Source: Tumebacillus avium
GTDB taxonomy: Bacteria > Bacillota > Bacilli > Tumebacillales > Tumebacillaceae
DNA length: 64,000 bases
Reading direction: 5' to 3'
NCBI RefSeq assembly: GCF_002162355.1
Contig: NZ_CP021434.1
Span: forward strand, 2,791,001-2,855,000
Shown piece after piece: positions 33,737 through 40,842 of the stretch. Each line of letters begins with the position of its first letter. Positions within the stretch are counted from its first letter, which is position 1. The notes below the pieces were generated by a model. The model was not told the DNA's origin. It worked only from the letters and a program-made list of their open reading frames with translations, and searched no databases. The position numbers and the translations under genes are program-made.

Positions 33737-33785
33737 GAATGTCACCCCCGGCAAGTTATTTTATTTAAACCCCGGTAATTAAGGA

Positions 33786-33827
33786 TTAGAATTCGATGGT
33801 GATGGTGATTTTGATGTTACGTTCCAT
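33786..33827 (-). CDS. Micro-ORF 5 (MERNIKITITIEF)
   Basis: Same peptide; Glu2 GAA, Arg3 CGT instead of CGC, stop TAA. The ribosome site is GGGGTGAAAATTC: one extra base compared with other copies, which puts the GTG out of frame and supports the ATG as the true start. Confidence 0.8.
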   Translation of the reverse strand: MERNIKITITIEF

Positions 33828-33886
33828 GAATTTTCACCCCTTAGCCCCATATTTCGTTTCTTTTTTTAGAATGCTTTGAATTAGTT

Positions 33887-33928
33887 CTAGAATTCGATGG
33901 TGATGGTGATTTTGATGTTGCGCTCCAT
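33887..33928 (-). CDS. Micro-ORF 6 (MERNIKITITIEF)
   Basis: Promoter-proximal copy, same peptide, stop TAG. Ribosome site AAGGGGGTG 6 nt before the ATG; the leader sequence differs from the other five (CCACAC instead of ACATTC). Confidence 0.8.
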   Translation of the reverse strand: MERNIKITITIEF

Positions 33929-33978
33929 GTGTGGCACCCCCTTACATGTTAAGCTGTCTCGTAAGTGTTAACCTGCTG

Positions 33979-34047
33979 TTGACTACATTCTGGCATGAAA
34001 ATAGTTTAAACGCAAGTATTTTCTGAAAAATTTATTTGCGTTATAAT
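33979..34047. promoter_or_regulatory. Divergent promoter region between the micro-ORF array and the MFS gene
   Basis: Minus strand: TTGCGT (34015-34010), 17-nt spacer, CAGAAT (33992-33987) for the array. Plus strand: TTGACT (33979-33984), 17-nt spacer, TAGTTT (34002-34007), and a further TATAAT at 34042-34047, for the MFS gene. Inverted half-sites AACGCAA (34009-34015) and TTGCGTT (34036-34042) overlap the array -35 and the MFS -10. The overlapping layout suggests joint control. Confidence 0.4.
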
Positions 34048-34137
34048 AGTTTCATAGTCAAGGCGGTAGTAAATAACTTTAACGTACATCGAGTAAAGTG
34101 AAAATTCTGACTAAAAATGATTCTAAAGAGGGGACTT

Positions 34138-35397
34138 ATGATGGCTAACGTACAAACCAACACTTCGCTGCCCGAACCCAAACCGATGGGTTACAAAGAG
34201 TTACTTTCGATCCGTCATTATCTTTATCTATTAGGAGCACAGTTTGTCTCTGATTTAGGAGAAGGGGTTTATCGGCTGGCCTTGGCCTGGGCGATGCTGC
34301 AGATGACCGGATCGGCGTTGATGATGTCCACCGTGCTGGTGGCGCAGATGGTGCCGGCGATCATCTTTGGGATCTTTGCCGGGGTCATGGTCGACCGGGG
34401 GAACAAGCGCAAGTATATGCTGCAAGCCGACTTTTACCGGGGACTGGTCGTGGCGGCCGTCGTGGCCTTGTGGTATCTGGAGTGGCTGCAGCCGTGGATG
34501 CTGATCGTGGCTTCGGTGATCCTCGCTTCCTTTACGGCGTTCTTTACGCCGGCCCGCTCGGTGGCGGTGCGCTTTCTGGTGCCGGATCACGCGCTGATGC
34601 AGGCGAAGTCGCTGTCCTCCTCGACCAATACGATCGTCTCGCTGGTCGCTCCGGCGCTGGGCGGACTGCTGGTCGCTATCGATATGGGGCTGGCGTTTCT
34701 GGTCAACGCGGTGACGTTTTTCCTGTCGCTGCTCCTGATCTCCTTGATTCGCAACGAAGAGCTGACCAAGGTCGTCGAAGGCAAACTGAACTTCGCAATC
34801 TTTAAGAAAAGCCTGCAAGAAGGCTACAAGACGATCATGGGCAATCCAACTTTGAAATCGCTGGTCTATTATGTGGTGCTGCTCAACCTCTTGCTGGCGC
34901 CAAGCGGTGTTTTGATTCCGATGTATGCGTTTCAGGTGTCCGACATGGGCGCGACCGGCTTGGCCGTGTTTGAGATCACCTATTTTGCCGGGGTGCTGCT
35001 CGGGTCGATCGCCCTTGGCTACCTGACGCGCTGGCCGAAGATCGCGCTGGTCATCACGGGGATCGTGCTTTTGCTGGTGGCGTTCCTGGCGCTGGCGTTT
35101 GTGGAGAACTTCTACATCGCAACGGTGCTGATGCTGGTGCTGGGTCTGGGCACACCGATGACCAACGTGCCGCTGTCAACGATGTTCGCATTGAAAGTGC
35201 CGCGCGAACTGCTGGGGCGCGCGTCGAGTGCGATCGGGATTTTGACGATGACGTCCGCACCGCTGGCCTTGTCCTTGTCCGGGTCGGTGCTGGCGATGGT
35301 GTCGATCAGCGAGTTCTTCATGTACATCAGCGGATTTGGCCTGCTGCTCGTCGTGATGATGCTGCTCAATCCGGTGATTCGCAAATCGGAAGCGTAA
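34138..35397 (+). CDS. MFS transporter (enterobactin/macrolide exporter-like)
   Basis: 419 residues from the ATG at 34138 (GAGGGG 4 nt upstream; the next ATG at 34141 is equally possible). Twelve hydrophobic segments. N-terminal FVSDLGEGVYRLALAWAML, the motif-A-like GIFAGVMVDRGNKRKYMLQADFYRG and FFTPARSVAVRFLVP are typical of the MFS_3/Mef/EntS-like group. It faces the micro-ORF array across a shared promoter region, so it may export the peptide or protect against it; this is inference. Confidence 0.85.
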   Translation: MMANVQTNTSLPEPKPMGYKELLSIRHYLYLLGAQFVSDLGEGVYRLALAWAMLQMTGSALMMSTVLVAQMVPAIIFGIFAGVMVDRGNKRKYMLQADFYRGLVVAAVVALWYLEWLQPWMLIVASVILASFTAFFTPARSVAVRFLVPDHALMQAKSLSSSTNTIVSLVAPALGGLLVAIDMGLAFLVNAVTFFLSLLLISLIRNEELTKVVEGKLNFAIFKKSLQEGYKTIMGNPTLKSLVYYVVLLNLLLAPSGVLIPMYAFQVSDMGATGLAVFEITYFAGVLLGSIALGYLTRWPKIALVITGIVLLLVAFLALAFVENFYIATVLMLVLGLGTPMTNVPLSTMFALKVPRELLGRASSAIGILTMTSAPLALSLSGSVLAMVSISEFFMYISGFGLLLVVMMLLNPVIRKSEA

Positions 35398-35407
35398 TCT
35401 GTGCGAC

Positions 35408-35442
35408 AAAAACACCTTGCCCTCTACAGGCAAGGTGTTTTA
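35408..35442 (+). terminator. Terminator after the MFS gene
   Basis: AAAACACCTTGCC and GGCAAGGTGTTTT arms around a CTCTACA loop. Confidence 0.9.
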
Positions 35443-35500
35443 TTTTGTATAATCGACTTATGTTTGGAAGACAGTATGGAGTAAAAAGGAGTCTAGTGCA

Positions 35501-36667
35501 GTGGGAAAAGTGTTGATGACAGCTTTAACGATCCTCTTGGCGGCCGGAGCGGCCGGATGCAGCGCAAACGGCGCGCCGAATCCGAACACGCAGATCAAGA
35601 CGCCTGACGTGGTGAAGAATCCGCCGCAGCAGGAGCAAGAGCCGGAAGCGGTGACCACGCAGGCGACGGTGGCGGCGATCGGAGATATTTTGATTCACTC
35701 GTCTTTGTACAAAGATGCGCAGACGGCAAATGGCGGCTATGATTTCCGCTATCAGTTTGAGCTGGTCAAGCCGTATCTGCTCAAGCCGGACCTGGCGATC
35801 GCCAACCAGGAGACGATGATCGGCGGCGTGGAGGTCGGCTTGTCCGATTATCCGATGTTCAACTCGCCGCAGGAAGTGGGCGATGCGCTGAAAGATGCCG
35901 GGATCGACGTGGTGTCGATCGCGAACAACCACTCGCTCGATGCGGGGGAGGCGGGGATTCGCAGCGCCTTGCAGCATTGGAATGAGCTGGGGATTCCTTA
36001 TGTCGGGGTCTATGCCTCGCCCGAAGACCAGCAGCAGATTCGCGTGGTCGAGAAAAACGGGATTACGTTTGCGATCTTGTCGTACACGTACGGAACAAAC
36101 GGGATTCCGGTGCCGGAAGGAAAAGACTATCTGGTCAACCTGATCGACCCGGAGCAGATGAAAGCGGCCGTGCGGGAAGCGAAAAAGCAGGCCGACGTGG
36201 TGATCATGAACCTGCATACGGGCAATGAGTATCAGCGCCAGCCAAGCGATGAGCAAAAAGCTTTGGTGCGGGAGATGACCAAAGAAGGCGTCGACATCGT
36301 GCTGGGGCATCATCCGCATGTGCTGCAGCCGGTGGAGTGGATCGACAATGGTGATGGGCGTAAGTCGTTTGTGGTCTATTCCCTGGGCAATTTCATCTCC
36401 GGACAAGATGAGATTTACCGCGAGATCGGCGGCATTTTGGAGCTGGACGTGGAGAAGGTGACCCAAGGCGACGAAAAGACGATCACCTTGAAAAATCCGG
36501 CCTTCCTGCCGGTCTGGACGCACAAGCGCAACTGGCGCCAATACAAAGTGTATCCGCTCGCCGAGGTGACTCCCGAACAGCTGCCGAAAAGCAAGGAGCT
36601 CTACGAGGAGATCAACACCCACATGAAGCAATGGGTGCCGGAGCTGAAGAATACGCTCCCTAAGTAA
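35501..36667 (+). CDS. CapA-family lipoprotein (PGA-capsule-type metallophosphoesterase fold)
   Basis: 388 residues, GTG start with AAAAGGAG about 10 nt upstream. Lipobox AAGC (Cys21) after a short hydrophobic stretch, then a Pro/Gln-rich linker. The catalytic-domain motifs are those of CapA: AAIGDILIHSSLY, AIANQETMIGG, SIANNHSLDAG, IMNLHTGNEY and VLGHHPHVLQPVEW. CapA homologues act in poly-gamma-glutamate capsule assembly, but no capBC genes are adjacent, so the role here is open. Confidence 0.88.
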   Translation: MGKVLMTALTILLAAGAAGCSANGAPNPNTQIKTPDVVKNPPQQEQEPEAVTTQATVAAIGDILIHSSLYKDAQTANGGYDFRYQFELVKPYLLKPDLAIANQETMIGGVEVGLSDYPMFNSPQEVGDALKDAGIDVVSIANNHSLDAGEAGIRSALQHWNELGIPYVGVYASPEDQQQIRVVEKNGITFAILSYTYGTNGIPVPEGKDYLVNLIDPEQMKAAVREAKKQADVVIMNLHTGNEYQRQPSDEQKALVREMTKEGVDIVLGHHPHVLQPVEWIDNGDGRKSFVVYSLGNFISGQDEIYREIGGILELDVEKVTQGDEKTITLKNPAFLPVWTHKRNWRQYKVYPLAEVTPEQLPKSKELYEEINTHMKQWVPELKNTLPK

Positions 36668-36742
36668 ATCATCTACTTATTAAGTAATAGAGGCTATTAT
36701 GTAAGAGTCTATATTATATGAAGAAACACGTTTTATACTACA

Positions 36743-36782
36743 CAAAAAACACCTCTGCCTTATGCGGGCGAGAGGTGTTTTT
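36743..36782. terminator. Bidirectional terminator
   Basis: AAAAAACACCTCT and AGAGGTGTTTTT arms around a CCTTATGCGGG-type loop, between the CapA gene and the convergent 36784 gene. Confidence 0.85.
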
Positions 36783-36783
36783 G

Positions 36784-37032
36784 CTATTCGCGCTCGATTT
36801 TGTCGAGGACGACAGAAAGGGCGAGGGCGCGGGATGTGGTGAGGTTGCTCCCGTAGACGATCAGCTTGTCCCCGTCGACCGGGGTGCCGATGGCGTAGAA
36901 TTCGCCTTTGAGATTCTCGTAGACTTCGATGTTGAAGTCGCCTTTTTCCGTTTGGTACTCATAGATTTCTTTGCGCAGCAGGGTGCCGCCCTCGGGGACT
37001 TCCGTTTCGGTCCATTCTTTTGGCATTTGCAT
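36784..37032 (-). CDS. Small protein of unknown function (82 aa)
   Basis: ATG at 37032 chosen, 9 nt after AAGGGGTG; the in-frame GTG at 37044 abuts that site. Acidic protein (MQMPKEWTETEVPEGGTLLRKEIYEYQ...) with alternating strands, no membrane segment. Its stop is two bases from the terminator. No family recognised. Confidence 0.6.
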   Translation of the reverse strand: MQMPKEWTETEVPEGGTLLRKEIYEYQTEKGDFNIEVYENLKGEFYAIGTPVDGDKLIVYGSNLTTSRALALSVVLDKIERE

Positions 37033-37135
37033 GCAAACATTCACCCCTTCGAGAAAATTGTTTTGCGCTGGAAGAAGGGAAGAGCGAATAGCTCTTCCTT
37101 TTTTAGTTTCGTTCTTTTTTAGTTCAGTTGCTCTT

Positions 37136-37612
37136 TTAGATGAGTTTGTACATCATCAGGTCATCGACATACTGCCCGTTGAGGAAAAATTCCTGCACGA
37201 GACGCCCTTGCTCGATGTAGCCGCAGCGCTTGTAGAACTCGATGGCGCCAGAGTTGGTCGCCAGTACGCGCAGTGCGACTTTGCGCTTGCCTTCCCGGAG
37301 CGCCTTGTCTTCGATCGCTTGCATCAGTTGGCGGCCAACGCCTTTGCCTTGATAGTCAGGGTGTACGGCGATCGACAGCTCGGCCACATGATCGTTGCTC
37401 GGCAGGCCGGTCGGGTTGCGGCTTTGCACATAGCCGCAGACCACACCTTCAGATTCGGCGACGATTTGCGAGCCGGGCGGGCAGCGGTCCAGATATTCTT
37501 CGGTCGAGTTCCAGCTGTTGTCGGAGACTGCGCTGTCGGTCGACCAGGCGATGTTATCGAGGGCGACCAATTGTACCGCATCTTCAGCAGTGGATGGACG
37601 AATGATCAGCAT
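37136..37612 (-). CDS. GNAT-family N-acetyltransferase
   Basis: 158 residues. Acetyl-CoA-binding motif A is ELSIAVHPDYQGKGVGRQLMQAIEDKA and motif B VLATNSGAIEFYKRCGYIEQGR. AAAGGAGG precedes the ATG. Substrate unknown. Divergent from the MidA-led cluster. Confidence 0.9.
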   Translation of the reverse strand: MLIIRPSTAEDAVQLVALDNIAWSTDSAVSDNSWNSTEEYLDRCPPGSQIVAESEGVVCGYVQSRNPTGLPSNDHVAELSIAVHPDYQGKGVGRQLMQAIEDKALREGKRKVALRVLATNSGAIEFYKRCGYIEQGRLVQEFFLNGQYVDDLMMYKLI

Positions 37613-37676
37613 CAGGAAATACCTCCTTTATGTTACAATAACGGTAATCGAGTGGTTCGGAAAGGGGTTATTTTTG

Positions 37677-38831
37677 ATGAGCGCTGTGGTGCGCGAACGG
37701 CTGGCAGAACTTTTGTCCGCCCAAGGCAAGCTGACCTTTGCGGAATTTATGGATACAGCATTGTATCATCCGACGGCGGGCTACTACAACCGCCCGGAGA
37801 TGACGATCGGGCCAAGGGGCGATTTCTACACATCGCCGATGGTGCATCCGATCTTTGGCGCCTGTGTGGCGCGGCAGGTCTGGCAGATGTGGAATCTGCT
37901 CGGCAAACCCGATCCGTTTTTCGTGCTGGAGATGGGGGCTGGCGTCGGCACGATGGCAGTCGATTTCCTGCGCATGGCGGAGCGCGATGCGGCGTTTTAC
38001 GCGGCGGTGCGCTACCACATCGTTGAGCAGGGGGCGGCGCTTCGCGGGAAGCAGCAGGCTGCCGTGGAAGGGGCCGGGCATGGGAACAAAGTCGAGTGGT
38101 TTGAGACGCTGCAGCAGGTGCCGTGGGGACAGGTTGGGGTGATTTTCAGCAACGAGCTGTTCGACGCCTTGCCTGTGCACCGGCTGGGCAAGACGGATGA
38201 CAGCTATGTGGAATTTTACATCGCGGCGGACGGTGGGGGCTACCGCGAAACGGCGGGGGAGCTGTCCGACCCGAATTTGCTGAAGCTGGTCGATGCAGAG
38301 ACGCTTGAGCTGCTGCAGCCGGGCGAGCGCTTTGAAGTCTGTCCGGCGGCGGGTGAAGTGATCGAAGCGATGGGGAGCTTGCTGGAACAAGGCTTTGTGC
38401 TGACCATCGACTACGGCAATCTCGCGCCTGATGTACACTTGCGCCACCGCAAAGGGACAGGTGTGCGGGCGTTTTGGAAGCAGAAGCTGGTCGAGCCTCT
38501 GGAGCAGGTCGGCGAGCAGGATTTGACGGCCGATCTGGACTTCTCGCTTTTGATCCGGCGCGGGGAGAATGCAGGGCTGTACGAGGTTGGTTTTACCGAT
38601 CAGATGCATTTTCTCGGCGGCAACGGCTTCTTGCAAAAAGTCGCCGAGCTGCAGAAGCGGGCGCGGGAGAAGATGGACCTGATGGCCGATGAAGAGCTGC
38701 ACAAAATGCTGGCGCTGTTTATGCCGCAGTCGCTGGGCGAAGTGTTTAAAGTGCTGATTCAGGTCAAAGGCCTCGAAGCGGCGCAGCTAAAAGAGAAGCT
38801 GGGGGCTCTGACATTTTCACTGGATGAGTAG
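37677..38831 (+). CDS. MidA/NDUFAF7-family SAM-dependent methyltransferase
   Basis: 384 residues from the ATG at 37677, with AAAGGGG about 9 nt upstream; an open frame reaches back to 37518 inside the divergent GNAT gene. Family features: FAEFMDTALYHPTAGYY, GDFYTSPMVHPIFGACVARQ, SAM-binding VLEMGAGVGTMAVDFL, IFSNELFDALPVHRL and LTIDYG. In mitochondria the homologue methylates an arginine of complex I; the bacterial target is not known. First gene of a five-gene cluster to 41976. Confidence 0.88.
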   Translation: MSAVVRERLAELLSAQGKLTFAEFMDTALYHPTAGYYNRPEMTIGPRGDFYTSPMVHPIFGACVARQVWQMWNLLGKPDPFFVLEMGAGVGTMAVDFLRMAERDAAFYAAVRYHIVEQGAALRGKQQAAVEGAGHGNKVEWFETLQQVPWGQVGVIFSNELFDALPVHRLGKTDDSYVEFYIAADGGGYRETAGELSDPNLLKLVDAETLELLQPGERFEVCPAAGEVIEAMGSLLEQGFVLTIDYGNLAPDVHLRHRKGTGVRAFWKQKLVEPLEQVGEQDLTADLDFSLLIRRGENAGLYEVGFTDQMHFLGGNGFLQKVAELQKRAREKMDLMADEELHKMLALFMPQSLGEVFKVLIQVKGLEAAQLKEKLGALTFSLDE

Positions 38832-38851
38832 GACACAGGAGGGCCGGTACG

Positions 38852-39418
38852 TTGGAGAGAAAGACGTTGTTGATCGATATGGACTCGGTGATCGTCGACC
38901 TGATGAGCGAATGGTTTCGCCGCTACAATGAGGAGCATGGCGATGATCTGACGGTGGAGCGGATCGAGTGCTGGCAGACGGAAAAGTATGTGAAGCCGGA
39001 GTGCGGCACGAAGATCTATGACTATCTGGATGCGCCGGGCTTGTTTCGCGGGCTGAAGCCGCTCCCGCATGCGTTGGAAGTGCTGGAGCGGCTGGCGAAG
39101 GTGTATGACATTCTGATCGTGACTTCTTCGCGGACGTTTGCGTACACGGAGAAAGAGCAATGGGTGGAGGAGCATCTGCCCTTTATCGGCAAAAGCAATC
39201 TGATCTTTGCCCATAAAAAGGACAGGATTCGCGGCGATCTGCTGTTTGATGATGCGCCGCACAATCTGGAAGCATTTCTGGCGACGGGCCGGCCGGCGGT
39301 CGCGATGGACTATCTCTATAACCGCTCGGTCGATGTGCCGCGCGTGTCCGGGTGGCTGGCGTTTGAATCGTTTCTTGCCGGGCGAAAGTGGGGGAGCGAG
39401 GGTGAACAGGCAACGTGA
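38852..39418 (+). CDS. 5'(3')-deoxyribonucleotidase-like HAD phosphatase
   Basis: 188 residues, TTG start with AGGAGGG 8 nt upstream. HAD motif I is LLIDMDSVIVD (Asp nucleophile and Asp acid/base), motif II LIVTSSRTF, a Lys in AHKKDRIRGD and motif IV LLFDDAPHNLEAF. This is the NT5C (dNT-1-like) pattern acting on deoxynucleoside monophosphates. The end overlaps the next gene by 17 bases. Confidence 0.85.
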   Translation: MERKTLLIDMDSVIVDLMSEWFRRYNEEHGDDLTVERIECWQTEKYVKPECGTKIYDYLDAPGLFRGLKPLPHALEVLERLAKVYDILIVTSSRTFAYTEKEQWVEEHLPFIGKSNLIFAHKKDRIRGDLLFDDAPHNLEAFLATGRPAVAMDYLYNRSVDVPRVSGWLAFESFLAGRKWGSEGEQAT

Positions 39419-40349
39419 TGTGGTGATTCTCGGCGGCGGTCCGGCAGGCATGACCGCCGCGCTATGGTGCAAGCGGCTGGGGCTGTCGCATCTCCTGCTG
39501 GAGTCGCAGGAGTCGCTGGGCGGACAGCTGTTTGCGATCCACAATGAAGTGATCGATTATCCGGCCGTGCCGGTCAAGAGCGGCGCGGAACTGCAGGAGA
39601 AATTTGCCGCGCATGTGGAACTGCTTGACTGTGAGATCGAGTGCGGCGTGTCGGTGCGCGAGGTGAATCTGGCTGAGCGCTTCTTGACGGTCGGCAAGGA
39701 GGGCGGCGAGGAAGCGCGGATCGATTTTCACGGGCTGATCGCAGCGACCGGGGGTGCGGAGCGCAGACTTGGCGTGCCCGGCGAGCAGGAGATGATCGAC
39801 CGTGGCGAAGTGTATTCGGCGACGCGCGACCGCGAGCGTTTTGCCGGCAAGCGGGCTGCTGTTGTCGGCGGCGGCGACCGGGCGTTTGAAGGCGCGCTGC
39901 TTTTGGCCGAGCGCGGGGCGGACGTGGTGTTGATCCACCGCTCCGGACAGTTTAAGGCGCGGGAGGAATTTTTGCATCCGGTGCTGGCCCATCCGAAGAT
40001 CGAGATCGTGACTGATGCCCGGGTGGAGCGGATTTACGGAGCGGAGCGGGTCGAGGGCTTGGACGTGGCGTTACAAGACGGCACGGTGCAGCGGTTGGAT
40101 GTGGCGGGGCTGTTTGTGCGGATCGGTGTGGAGCCGAACTCGCATTTGCTGCGCGGACAGGTCGAGACCGATGCGGAAGGCTATCCGCTGGTCGATGCGA
40201 CCGGGCAGACCAGCGTCGCCGGCGTGTTTGCCGTCGGCGACCTTTGCACGCGTCCGCTGTATTCGGGCATCGCGTCGGCGGTGGGACAGGCGATGGTGGC
40301 GGCGAAGCAGTTGTCGCTGTATGTCGAGCAAAAGGGGGCGGAGCTGTGA
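39402..40349 (+). CDS. Thioredoxin-reductase-like FAD/NAD(P)H oxidoreductase lacking the CxxC
   Basis: 315 residues, GTG start inside the end of the previous gene (GGGGGAG upstream). FAD motif VVILGGGPAGMTAALWCKRL, the NAD(P)H motif VVGGGDRAFEGALLLAERGADV and a C-terminal VFAVGDLCTRPLYSGIASAVGQAMVA. Where thioredoxin reductases have the redox CATC, this protein has VYSATRDRERF, so it cannot work as a classical thioredoxin reductase. It may act like ferredoxin-NADP reductases of the YumC type, although its NAD(P) domain is closer to TrxB, or on another thiol-free acceptor. Confidence 0.82.
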   Translation: MNRQRDVVILGGGPAGMTAALWCKRLGLSHLLLESQESLGGQLFAIHNEVIDYPAVPVKSGAELQEKFAAHVELLDCEIECGVSVREVNLAERFLTVGKEGGEEARIDFHGLIAATGGAERRLGVPGEQEMIDRGEVYSATRDRERFAGKRAAVVGGGDRAFEGALLLAERGADVVLIHRSGQFKAREEFLHPVLAHPKIEIVTDARVERIYGAERVEGLDVALQDGTVQRLDVAGLFVRIGVEPNSHLLRGQVETDAEGYPLVDATGQTSVAGVFAVGDLCTRPLYSGIASAVGQAMVAAKQLSLYVEQKGAEL

Positions 40350-40837
40350 GGTACGAATTTGCAGGTTCATATCCTGGCCAGCAGGTGCGGCTGAGCTTTG
40401 ACCGCTGCGATTTTCAGGAGGCCGGGTATGTGCTGGTCTTTGCTTTTTATCAAGGGCAGCTGGTGATGACCCGCCATCAGAAGCGGGGCTGGGAGATCCC
40501 CGGCGGCACGCGGGAGCAGGGCGAATGGACGGTGCAGACGGCGATTCGCGAAGTGTATGAGGAGACGGGCGCCGAAGTGTGCGCCATCGAGCCGATTGGG
40601 CAATATGTGATCGAAGCGGACGGCGTGGCACTTTGGATCAAGACGATCTATGTCGCTGAGATTGCCGAACTGCATCCGCTGCCCGCCGGGTTCGAGACGG
40701 AAGAAGTGCGCCTGTTTGACGAGCCGCCGACGCCAGAGGAAGTGAAGGCAGGAGCGGAGTACAGCTTGATTCTGAAAGATGACGTGTACGCGCACGCGTT
40801 GGAGCGGGTGCGCGGGCATCGCTTCAGCACGAGGTGA
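40346..40837 (+). CDS. Nudix hydrolase
   Basis: 163 residues, GTG at 40346 overlapping the previous stop (GTGA) with AAAGGGGGCGGAG upstream. The Nudix box is GGTREQGEWTVQTAIREVYEETGAEV (GX5EX7REXXEEXG), which binds Mg and hydrolyses nucleoside diphosphate-linked compounds. Located in the tight five-gene cluster with a nucleotidase, it could help in nucleotide-pool cleaning. Confidence 0.9.
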   Translation: MRYEFAGSYPGQQVRLSFDRCDFQEAGYVLVFAFYQGQLVMTRHQKRGWEIPGGTREQGEWTVQTAIREVYEETGAEVCAIEPIGQYVIEADGVALWIKTIYVAEIAELHPLPAGFETEEVRLFDEPPTPEEVKAGAEYSLILKDDVYAHALERVRGHRFSTR

Positions 40838-40842
40838 GCGGT

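Larger units (their letters stand above)
33415..33928 (-). repeat. Tandem array of six micro-ORFs encoding MERNIKITITIEF
   Basis: Six units with start-to-start distances of 95, 94, 91, 91 and 101 bp. Each holds a 42-nt ORF and a GGGGTG-type ribosome site. Outside the ORF and ribosome site the units diverge, though three spacers share CCGTCCTGATTTAA. The array runs away from the divergent MFS gene and ends at a strong terminator. This array fills most of the 770-bp gap between the 33055 gene and the MFS gene. Confidence 0.93.

Noticed and set aside
33600..33780. Plus-strand ORFs (MVMVILMLRSMNV...) across the same repeats
   Set aside because: No ribosome site, different C-terminal ends in each copy, and an amino-acid change (Met to Ile) between copies; the minus-strand reading explains all variation as silent.
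33415..33928. Possible CRISPR array or plain DNA repeat
   Set aside because: Units are 91-101 bp, the repeated part is an open frame with ribosome site and only synonymous changes, spacers are partly alike, and there is no cas gene.
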